A program made the position numbers and the translations under genes. A stretch of 21,177 nt of DNA from CAYTET01 sp964436975 (GTDB lineage Bacteria; Bacillota_I; Bacilli_A; Erysipelotrichales; Erysipelotrichaceae): positions 1-21,177 of the forward strand of contig CAYTET010000035.1 in assembly GCA_964436975.1 (NCBI GenBank), written 5' to 3'. The notes beneath the pieces were generated by a model that had not been told where the DNA came from, ran no database searches, and saw only the letters and a program-made list of their open reading frames with translations. Positions 15,119 to 21,177 of the stretch are shown here, piece after piece; position 1 is the first letter of the stretch; each line of letters starts with the position of its first letter.

Positions 15119-15931
15119 GTGAAGTTACGCGTTTTATTTATCGGTGATATTGTGGGAAGAGCAGGGCGGACAGTTTTTCTTGAGAAACTGCCCGCCTTAA
15201 AAGATAAGTGGCAATATGACCTGCTGATCGTCAATGGTGAAAACAGTGCTCATGGCAAGGGCATCACCTCCAAGATTTACCAGCAGTTCATCCAGGCCGG
15301 CGTCGACTGTGTAACCCTGGGCAACCATGCTTTTTCCAAAGACAATATTTACAGTTTTATCGATGAGGCACCGGCCCTGATCCGGCCGGCTAACATGATT
15401 CCCGCCGGTGTCGGCAAACCGGCGCTGGTTCTGAATAGAAACGGCGTGCGCATCGGCATCTATAACCTTTACGGCAATATCTTCATGGATCAGACAAACG
15501 GTGATCCTTACAGCACTATGGATAAGCTGCTGCAGGATTATCCCTCTGACATCCGGATTGTTGATCTGCATGCCGAAGCCACCAGTGAGAAGTATCTTTT
15601 CATGAACTGCTTTGCCGGCACTGTTCAGATGATTGTCGGAACCCATACCCATATCCAGACTGCTGATGAAGACATCTTCAATGGCACGGCGTTTATCTGC
15701 GATGTCGGCATGACCGGTCCGTACCGCTCTATTCTGGGCCGGGACACGGATGAAGTTAAAAGACATATCATTGACCAGCAGCCCACCCGCTATACTATCT
15801 CGGAAAACGAGGCCATGCTGTGCGGTGTTGTTGTCGATATTGACACGCTGTCCGGCCAGGCCGTTTATATCAAGCGGCTGCAGCTGCGCCCGGAGCATGA
15901 ACGGCAATTTGAACAGCCGGAATATCATTAA
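15119..15931 (+). CDS. ymdB: YmdB-family 2',3'-cyclic-nucleotide phosphodiesterase
   Basis: Binuclear-metal phosphodiesterase of the YmdB family. In Bacillus it affects RNase Y-related gene expression, motility and biofilm decisions. I choose GTG 15119, giving 270 aa, because it yields the usual KLRVLFIGDIVG start and has AAAGG 8 nt before it; an upstream TTG at 15095 lies inside rny. Expected metal ligands are present: Asp10, Glu41-Asn42 in NGENSAHGKG, Asn69-His70 in GNHAFSK, His151 in DLHAEATSE, and His176 and His178 in THTHIQTAD. The segment normally reading GNHIWD has Phe72 and Ser73 here. It is co-transcribed with rny. It is a cytoplasmic protein with no signal peptide. Confidence 0.93.
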   Translation: MKLRVLFIGDIVGRAGRTVFLEKLPALKDKWQYDLLIVNGENSAHGKGITSKIYQQFIQAGVDCVTLGNHAFSKDNIYSFIDEAPALIRPANMIPAGVGKPALVLNRNGVRIGIYNLYGNIFMDQTNGDPYSTMDKLLQDYPSDIRIVDLHAEATSEKYLFMNCFAGTVQMIVGTHTHIQTADEDIFNGTAFICDVGMTGPYRSILGRDTDEVKRHIIDQQPTRYTISENEAMLCGVVVDIDTLSGQAVYIKRLQLRPEHERQFEQPEYH

Positions 15932-15933
15932 TA

Positions 15934-15962
15934 TTGAAGCAGGGCGCAGATATTGGTATAAT
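15934..15962 (+). promoter_or_regulatory. Strong SigA promoter of the ferredoxin gene
   Basis: TTGAAG (15934-15939) and a perfect TATAAT (15957-15962), with 17-bp spacing and a TGG extended -10, start 3 nt after the ymdB stop. It is one of the best promoters in the window. Confidence 0.88.
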
Positions 15963-15986
15963 TAGAAAAAGAAAAGGAGAAATAAG

Positions 15987-16163
15987 ATGCCTACAGAAGT
16001 AAATAAAGAAATTTGTCTTGGCTGCGGTGCCTGTGTTGGCGTTTGCCCGGTCGAAGCCTTAAAGCTTGGTGATGACGGCAAAGCCGAAAGCGATGCCGAT
16101 AAGTGCATTGACTGCGGAGCATGCATTTCAACCTGCCCCGTTCAGGCCATCAGTCAGAAATAA
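15987..16163 (+). CDS. Small 2[4Fe-4S] ferredoxin
   Basis: A 58-aa clostridial-type ferredoxin, a soluble one-electron carrier for anaerobic redox enzymes. Two perfect cluster motifs are visible: Cys10, Cys13, Cys16 and Cys20, followed by Pro (CLGCGACVGVCP), then Cys40, Cys43, Cys46 and Cys50, followed by Pro (CIDCGACISTCP). The linker is short and the protein acidic. The ATG stands 7 nt behind AAGGAG. The gene has its own near-consensus promoter and is closed by a strong terminator, so it is expressed alone, probably at a high level. It occupies the place between ymdB and miaB where Bacillus has spoVS and other genes. Its redox partners cannot be inferred from the neighbours, although MiaB, an iron-sulfur enzyme needing electrons, lies just downstream. 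Confidence 0.95.
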   Translation: MPTEVNKEICLGCGACVGVCPVEALKLGDDGKAESDADKCIDCGACISTCPVQAISQK

Positions 16164-16165
16164 AG

Positions 16166-16189
16166 ACCAAGCTGCAAGCTTGGTTTTTT
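16166..16189 (+). terminator. Strong intrinsic terminator of the ferredoxin gene
   Basis: An 8-bp perfect stem (ACCAAGCT with AGCTTGGT) around a GCA loop is followed by TTTTTT. It ends only 10 nt before the miaB start codon. Confidence 0.93.
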
Positions 16190-16199
16190 ATGAAATAAC

Positions 16200-17630
16200 A
16201 TGTCTGAAAAGTGGAACTTTCCTGATTTAGCTGCCGCTAAGCAGCCTGCCTTTGGTCCGGCCCGGATAATCCGGGATGCTTTCAGTCTGTCTGAAGAGCA
16301 GAAGCACTGCGGTGACGGGCAGTTTTATATTGTGCATACTTACGGCTGTCAGGCCAATTTTCGAAATCATGAGACCATATGCGGCATTCTGGAGTCCATG
16401 GGCTTTGAGCCGACCGATCAGCTGGAAAAAGCTTCACTGATCATTCTTAATACCTGTGCCATTAGGGATAATGCCGAACGCAAAGTATTAGGTGAATTGG
16501 GCAATATGAAGCATTTTAAAAAGAACAATCCGCATCTGTTGATCGGCCTGGGCGGCTGTATGGCCCAGCAGCCCGAGATTGCCCATAAAATTGCCGACGA
16601 TCTGACTTTTGTCGATTTTGTCTTCGGCACCCACAATATCTTCCAGTTGCCGCAGATCATTTATGACTGCATGACCAAAGCGGGCCGGCAGATTCAGGTC
16701 TATTCCGGAGCCGGCAGCGTTTATGAAGGGCTGCCAGTAAAAAGAAGTCTCGCCCATAAAGGCTGGGTGGAGATAATGGATGGCTGCGACAAGTTCTGCA
16801 CTTACTGCATTGTCCCTTATACCAGGGGCCGGCAGCGCAGCCGGCTGAGCCGTGATATTATCGCCGAAATCGTCAGTCTGAAGGAAAAGGGCTGCCGGGA
16901 GGTGACCCTGCTGGGTCAGAACGTCAACGCCTACGGCAAGGATTTAAATGATCCGGAAAGCTTTTCCTCACTGTTGCAGGCGGCTGCTGACACCGGTATT
17001 GAAAGAATCAGGTTCATGACTTCCCATCCCTGGGATTTTACAGACCAGATGTGTGAAGTGATCGGCCGGTATACCAATATCATGCCGGCTGTTCATCTGC
17101 CGGTCCAGTCCGGCAATGACAGTATCCTCAGGCTGATGGGCCGCCGGTATACAACCGGGCAGTACTATCAGCTGGTGGAAAAACTGCGGTCAGTCCGTGC
17201 TGATATGGCTGTTACCACTGACATTATTGTCGGATTTCCGACAGAGACGGATGACCAGTTCAGTGATACCCTGGCTTTTTATGATAAATGCCGTTATGAT
17301 AATGCCTATACCTTCACCTATTCGCCGCGTCCGCAGACCCCGGCAGCGGCTATGGCCGGCCAGATTGAAGAGGAAGTCAAAAAGCAGCGTCTGCAGATTT
17401 TGAATGAAAAGGTTGATTATTATTCCAAAATGGCCAATCTGGCTTATGAAGGAAAAACTGTTTCGGTGCTGGTTGACGGCGCTTCAAAAAACGACGCGGC
17501 CAAAATGTGCGGCTACGATCCGCATAATAAACTGGTCAATTTTAACAATAAGGACGGACGAATCGGTGATATAATCAACGTAAAGATTACGGCAGCCATG
17601 AAGAACTCTTTGAACGGCTGCCAGCAGTGA
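16200..17630 (+). CDS. miaB: tRNA-2-methylthio-N6-isopentenyladenosine(37) synthase MiaB
   Basis: Radical-SAM methylthiotransferase that adds a methylthio group to i6A37 of tRNAs reading UNN codons. It has 476 aa. The N-terminal domain has Cys50 (YGCQAN), Cys86 (NTCAIR) and Cys120 (GGCMAQ), which bind the auxiliary cluster. The radical-SAM motif is Cys196-x3-Cys200-x2-Cys203 (CDKFCTYCIVPYTRG), and a C-terminal TRAM domain spans roughly 410-470. About 40 residues precede the catalytic fold, as in other Bacillota MiaB. The start is unusual: the ATG lies 10 nt after the ferredoxin terminator with no Shine-Dalgarno in between, yet no better in-frame start is seen before the conserved region. MiaB was preferred over MtaB/RimO because of the motif set and the ymdB-miaB synteny. 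Confidence 0.94.
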   Translation: MSEKWNFPDLAAAKQPAFGPARIIRDAFSLSEEQKHCGDGQFYIVHTYGCQANFRNHETICGILESMGFEPTDQLEKASLIILNTCAIRDNAERKVLGELGNMKHFKKNNPHLLIGLGGCMAQQPEIAHKIADDLTFVDFVFGTHNIFQLPQIIYDCMTKAGRQIQVYSGAGSVYEGLPVKRSLAHKGWVEIMDGCDKFCTYCIVPYTRGRQRSRLSRDIIAEIVSLKEKGCREVTLLGQNVNAYGKDLNDPESFSSLLQAAADTGIERIRFMTSHPWDFTDQMCEVIGRYTNIMPAVHLPVQSGNDSILRLMGRRYTTGQYYQLVEKLRSVRADMAVTTDIIVGFPTETDDQFSDTLAFYDKCRYDNAYTFTYSPRPQTPAAAMAGQIEEEVKKQRLQILNEKVDYYSKMANLAYEGKTVSVLVDGASKNDAAKMCGYDPHNKLVNFNNKDGRIGDIINVKITAAMKNSLNGCQQ

Positions 17631-17656
17631 TAATTATTTGAAAGTGAGGATTACCT

Positions 17657-19342
17657 ATGGCTGATTTTTCTTTCTTGGCATTAGGCGGCTTAGATGAAAT
17701 AGGAAAAAACATGTATGTCTTTGATATCGAAGGCAAACTGTTTATTGTGGAAGCCGGCTTGAAATATCCTGATTCCCAGCAGCTCGGGGTTGAAATCATC
17801 ATCCCGGACTTTAAATACCTGCTTGAAAACAAAAAGAGAATCCAGGCTATTTTCATTACGCATGCCCATGACGATACTATGTCGGCGCTGCCGCATCTGC
17901 TCAAGCAGATCAATATTCCCATCTATACAACGCCTTTTATTCTGATGCTTCTCAAAAAGAAGCTGGCTGATGAAGGCATTGCGGATGCCCAGCTGCATAA
18001 GATTTCCCGCATTGACAACTTTACCGTCGGAGGCGTGAGCATTTCTACATTCAGTCTTACCCATGCCACCCCGGATGCCTTTGGCATTGCCTTTGCCACG
18101 GCGGAAGGCTATGTGGTGCTGTGTGACGAGTTCATTATTGACCTTGATGCCCGTATGACCAGTTTTGACTGCGACTTTGGACCGATTGCCGAAATCGGCA
18201 AGAAGGGCGTGCTCTGTCTGATGATGGAGGCTTCAAATGCCGATCATCAGGGCTATACCGCCCCCCAGCATCGCATAGACAGCCTGATCAGGCCGGTCTT
18301 TGATGAGGCCAAGGGCAGGATCATCGTCTCAGTCTATGATCAGAATTTCTACCGGATTCTGGAAATTATCCGGGTGGCCAACGCTTACAAGCGACACGTC
18401 TTCTTCTATACTGATTCATTTAAGGATTCGCTGCGCATGAGCGAGCAGCTCAACTACTACCGGATGCCGATAGGGCTGGAAACACCCCGCAGCAAGTTTA
18501 AAAATGATGATGACAACATGGTCATCATTGTTTCCGGCATTGGCAGCGAACTGTTCAGATCAATGAACAAGATTGCGACTAATGAAGATGAAACTATTGA
18601 ACTGCGCAGCACCGATACCGTTATCATCGCTTCACCGGTCGCTCCGGAAACCGAGCATGAGGCCACGGCGATGATAAACGAGCTTTATAAGGAAAATGTC
18701 AATGTTGAACAGTTTGAAGCCAAGGAAGTTATGTCATGCCATCCTTCCAGCGATGACCTCAAGATGATGCTTTATCTGCTTAAGCCTAAATACTTTTTGC
18801 CGATAATGGGTGAATACCGCCATTTCATGACTGCCGCTAATCTGGCTTTAGAGTCGCATTACACCCCGGATAAGATTGTCATTCTGGACAATGGCCAGAT
18901 CGCCCGCTTTAAAAACGGCAATCTGGTATCCTGTGCCGAAACATTTGATGCCGGGGAAACCATGATTGACGGATCGGAAGATCTTGATGTGACCGGCTTT
19001 GTTTTAAAGGACCGGGAAACCCTTTCAACTGACGGGGTTATCATCGTCGGCATTTCGCTTAACTTCAATACCAAAGAGATCATCGGGGGACCGGATATCC
19101 AGTCCCGCGGGGTTATTTATGTCAAGGATTCAGAGTATATCATCAAGAATATCAGCAAGATCATTCAGGATGTCATTATGGAAAAAGTTAAAAACGGCAC
19201 TTATGAAAATAACGATGCCAGGGTTGAAGCCCGGGAGCGGATTTCGCGCTACGTGCTTAAAGAAACCGGCAAAAGACCCATGATCCTGCCGGCCATTATC
19301 GAGATCAATGTCCCGGCTGACGGAGGCAAGGTTAATGGCTAA
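17657..19342 (+). CDS. rnjB: RNase J-family protein, RNase J2-like with degenerate metal site
   Basis: Metallo-beta-lactamase/beta-CASP RNA nuclease of the RNase J family, 561 aa, the normal length. The N-terminal LGGLDEIGKNMYV and the C-terminal GGPDIQSRGVIYV domain are typical. The metal motif usually written HxHxDH reads HAHDDT (69-74), so the last His is Thr. The usual SDSTN reads MEASN (190-194), with Glu replacing the metal-binding Asp. PVHGEYR reads PIMGEYR (382-388), with Met for His. His136 and His362 (equivalent to SGHAS) remain. Bacillus RNase J2 also has a weakened motif at the first and third sites and lies near spoIIIE, and here ftsK follows. I infer a J2-like, weakly active or structural partner of RNase J1. 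The start has AAGTGAGG upstream, 26 nt behind miaB. It overlaps ftsK by 8 bp. Confidence 0.9.
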   Translation: MADFSFLALGGLDEIGKNMYVFDIEGKLFIVEAGLKYPDSQQLGVEIIIPDFKYLLENKKRIQAIFITHAHDDTMSALPHLLKQINIPIYTTPFILMLLKKKLADEGIADAQLHKISRIDNFTVGGVSISTFSLTHATPDAFGIAFATAEGYVVLCDEFIIDLDARMTSFDCDFGPIAEIGKKGVLCLMMEASNADHQGYTAPQHRIDSLIRPVFDEAKGRIIVSVYDQNFYRILEIIRVANAYKRHVFFYTDSFKDSLRMSEQLNYYRMPIGLETPRSKFKNDDDNMVIIVSGIGSELFRSMNKIATNEDETIELRSTDTVIIASPVAPETEHEATAMINELYKENVNVEQFEAKEVMSCHPSSDDLKMMLYLLKPKYFLPIMGEYRHFMTAANLALESHYTPDKIVILDNGQIARFKNGNLVSCAETFDAGETMIDGSEDLDVTGFVLKDRETLSTDGVIIVGISLNFNTKEIIGGPDIQSRGVIYVKDSEYIIKNISKIIQDVIMEKVKNGTYENNDARVEARERISRYVLKETGKRPMILPAIIEINVPADGGKVNG

Positions 19343-21177
19343 AAGAAAAAGCCATAAGGGAACCGTAACCGAAAGGGATGTTATCTGCATCTGTTACGGC
19401 TGCATTCTGATCTTGCTGAGTGTAATCACGCTGCTGCATGAATCAACCGCCATTGTCGGTGAGTTTTTCAGCGGTCTGTCAGCTTTTGCCAGCGGGCGTT
19501 TCTATCCGTTTTTCTGTGTGCTGGCCATTATATGCGGTTTATATCTGATTTTCCAGAAAAAATGGCCGTCGCTTAAAAACCGCTGGTTATGCGGCGGGCT
19601 GGTCATCTATCTGGCTGTAGCCACTTACCTGGCAATTCCTGCCGATCATAAAATTGTCGGCTTTTCAATCGCCCGGGATTACTGGTACAGCTTTTCACAG
19701 GTCTACCACGGCTATATCAGTGCCGGCGGAGGTCTGGTCGGAGCCGGTCTTTATTCGGCATTAAGCTACCTTTTCTCCTATCTGGGAGCCCTGATCTGCA
19801 TCATCATGCTGGCCGTTTTCGGCGTTTTGCTGATCGTTGATGTCAACTGGCTGAAGAATATCTGGGGCCATCTGGCCGTGGGTATCCAGAATATCAAGGA
19901 CAGCCGCCTGCAGCGGCAGGCTGAAGCTAAAGCTGACCAATCAGCCAAGACCAAGCCGGTCAAGCCGGCTTTTACCGATATTACCATCCAGGATCACAAC
20001 CAGCCTGAATATCAGCCGGATAATACGCTGGCGGCTGAACCGGCAGCGCCGGTTAGTCCGCTGAGTCAGCCGGTGACAACTCAGCCGGTTAAAAAGCCGG
20101 CTGAAAGCAGTGCTGAAGGGGTTAAATCGGCCTCGGCCGGCTATGCGCCGCCGTTTTCCAATTACCGGCTGCCTCGGCTCACCATGCTGGACAGTGTTGT
20201 TTCCACCCGGTCATCGGCCAACGTGGAAGCGGCGGCTTCTAAAAAAGACATTCTGCTGAATATTCTCAATCAGTTTGACGTGCCCTGCGAACTTACCGGC
20301 ATCCATATCGGACCGGCCGTCACTAAATTCGAAGTCCGGCCCCAGTCCGGTATTAAAGTATCCAAGATCACTTCTATCCAGAATGATATCAAACTGGGTC
20401 TGGCGGTACGGGATCTGCGCATCGAAGCGCCGGTTCCGGGCAAAAACGCCGTCGGCATTGAAATACCCAACGAAGAGCGTGTCAATGTCAGAATGTCCGA
20501 GTTATTCCGCAACATTCCGGATAAGCTGAAAGACAAGCCGCTGCTTTTTGCCCTGGGCAAAGATCTATCCGGTGAAAATGTCTTCGGCCAGCTTGACAGG
20601 ATGCCACATCTGCTTATTGCCGGGGCTACCGGCAGCGGCAAATCGGTCTGCATCAATGCCATCATTGCCTCACTGCTGCTCAGAACAACACCCAATGATG
20701 TCAAACTGCTGCTGATCGATCCCAAAAAAGTTGAATTTACACCTTATATTGATGTTCCGCACCTGATTGGTCCGGTCATTACCGAATCCAATGAGGCGGC
20801 GGCGGCGCTTAATACGATTGTCAGCATTATGGAAAACCGCTATACCATTTTCCATGACAACAACGTTAAAAATATCACCGAGTATAATCAGAAGGCGGCC
20901 GCTGATCCCAATCTGAAGCATATGGTTTATATTGTGATTATTATTGATGAGCTGGCTGATCTGATGGTTTCCCACAGCAAGGATGTCGAGCAGTCAATTC
21001 AGCGCATTACCCAGCTGGCCCGGGCCAGCGGCATTCATCTGATTGTCGCTACCCAGCGTCCCTCAACGGATGTCATTACCGGAACCATTAAAACCAATAT
21101 TCCCTCGCGGATTGCTTTTGCGGTATCCAGCGCCATTGATTCGCGCATTATTCTGGATACAACCGGGGCGGAAGATC
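19335..21177 (+). CDS. ftsK: DNA translocase FtsK/SpoIIIE, 5' part (cut by window edge)
   Basis: Membrane-anchored hexameric ATPase that pumps chromosomal DNA through the closing division septum. About 614 codons are visible and the reading frame stays open to the right edge, so the end, including the gamma DNA-sequence-reading domain, is missing. The ATG overlaps the RNase J stop by 8 bp and has GGAGG 8 nt upstream. Four hydrophobic stretches (about 15-35, 55-75, 82-102 and 135-172) form the FtsK 4TM domain. A Pro/Lys/Gln-rich linker (about 190-275) follows, then the alpha domain and the motor with Walker A GATGSGKS (430-437) and Walker B IIIDELADLM. FtsK and SpoIIIE are homologues and cannot be told apart here. 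The linker is compositionally biased, as usual. Confidence 0.96.
   Translation, partial: MAKRKSHKGTVTERDVICICYGCILILLSVITLLHESTAIVGEFFSGLSAFASGRFYPFFCVLAIICGLYLIFQKKWPSLKNRWLCGGLVIYLAVATYLAIPADHKIVGFSIARDYWYSFSQVYHGYISAGGGLVGAGLYSALSYLFSYLGALICIIMLAVFGVLLIVDVNWLKNIWGHLAVGIQNIKDSRLQRQAEAKADQSAKTKPVKPAFTDITIQDHNQPEYQPDNTLAAEPAAPVSPLSQPVTTQPVKKPAESSAEGVKSASAGYAPPFSNYRLPRLTMLDSVVSTRSSANVEAAASKKDILLNILNQFDVPCELTGIHIGPAVTKFEVRPQSGIKVSKITSIQNDIKLGLAVRDLRIEAPVPGKNAVGIEIPNEERVNVRMSELFRNIPDKLKDKPLLFALGKDLSGENVFGQLDRMPHLLIAGATGSGKSVCINAIIASLLLRTTPNDVKLLLIDPKKVEFTPYIDVPHLIGPVITESNEAAAALNTIVSIMENRYTIFHDNNVKNITEYNQKAAADPNLKHMVYIVIIIDELADLMVSHSKDVEQSIQRITQLARASGIHLIVATQRPSTDVITGTIKTNIPSRIAFAVSSAIDSRIILDTTGAED

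Noticed and set aside
15197..15928. Long minus-strand open frame inside ymdB
   Set aside because: It is antisense to ymdB, which has all its metal ligands; the minus frame shows no family motif.
1..21177. Frequent CCGG/GGCCGG words as a possible chromosomal signal
   Set aside because: They occur mainly as Ala-Gly and Pro-Ala codon pairs in frame; without counts against a background and strand skew I cannot support a signal.
1..21177. Mobile elements, CRISPR, phage or defence genes, tRNA genes
   Set aside because: I saw no transposase, integrase, repeat-spacer array, tRNA-like cloverleaf or defence motif; the window is conserved housekeeping throughout.

Overview
The window is a gene-dense, entirely plus-strand stretch of a bacterial chromosome. 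Everything recognisable in it is chromosomal housekeeping of the Bacillota type. Evidence for this is a T-box leader in front of pheST, a class-B-looking RNase P RNA directly behind gpsB, the order pgsA-cinA-recA-rny-ymdB...miaB known from Bacillus, an RNase J2-like gene next to ftsK/spoIIIE, strong AGGAGG-type ribosome sites, and SigA promoters. UGA acts as a stop (for example in recA and galK), so this is not the Mycoplasma code. Moderate GC, a stand-alone 2[4Fe-4S] ferredoxin and the absence of spoVS behind ymdB suggest an anaerobe that may not sporulate. Erysipelotrichia is my best guess, but this is inference and not proven.

Layout. (1) 1-1309/2655: the terminator of an unseen upstream unit, then a promoter, galactokinase (galK) and a translationally coupled FAD-dependent oxidoreductase. 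(2) 2640-4499: a SpoU-class RNA methyltransferase (YsgA/RlmP-like) and a TPR protein with a short possible leader ORF before it. (3) 4527-8254: promoter, T-box(Phe) leader with terminator, pheS and pheT. (4) 8256-10741: promoter, YebC/PmpR-family protein, purA, gpsB. (5) 10748-11123: rnpB and its terminator. (6) 11193-13437: pgsA, a short CinA (PncC-type amidase) and recA, closed by a terminator. (7) 13477-15931: rny and ymdB. (8) 15934-16189: a monocistronic ferredoxin unit with its own near-consensus promoter and strong terminator. (9) 16200 to the right edge: miaB, an RNase J2-like protein, and the 5' part of ftsK, which runs off the window.

Functionally the window is rich in RNA metabolism: RNase P RNA, RNase Y with its modulator YmdB, an RNase J paralogue, MiaB tRNA modification, rRNA methylation and phenylalanyl-tRNA synthetase. 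It also carries division and chromosome functions (gpsB, ftsK, recA), phospholipid synthesis (pgsA) and purine synthesis (purA).

I found no mobile element, CRISPR array, tRNA gene or defence system, and no convincing new multi-gene system. The points most worth a second look are: the RNase J protein with a degenerate metal site; the galK-coupled flavoprotein whose usual GD aspartate is a cysteine; a divergent PurA; miaB starting 10 nt after a strong terminator with no visible Shine-Dalgarno; and several palindromes sitting on promoters.
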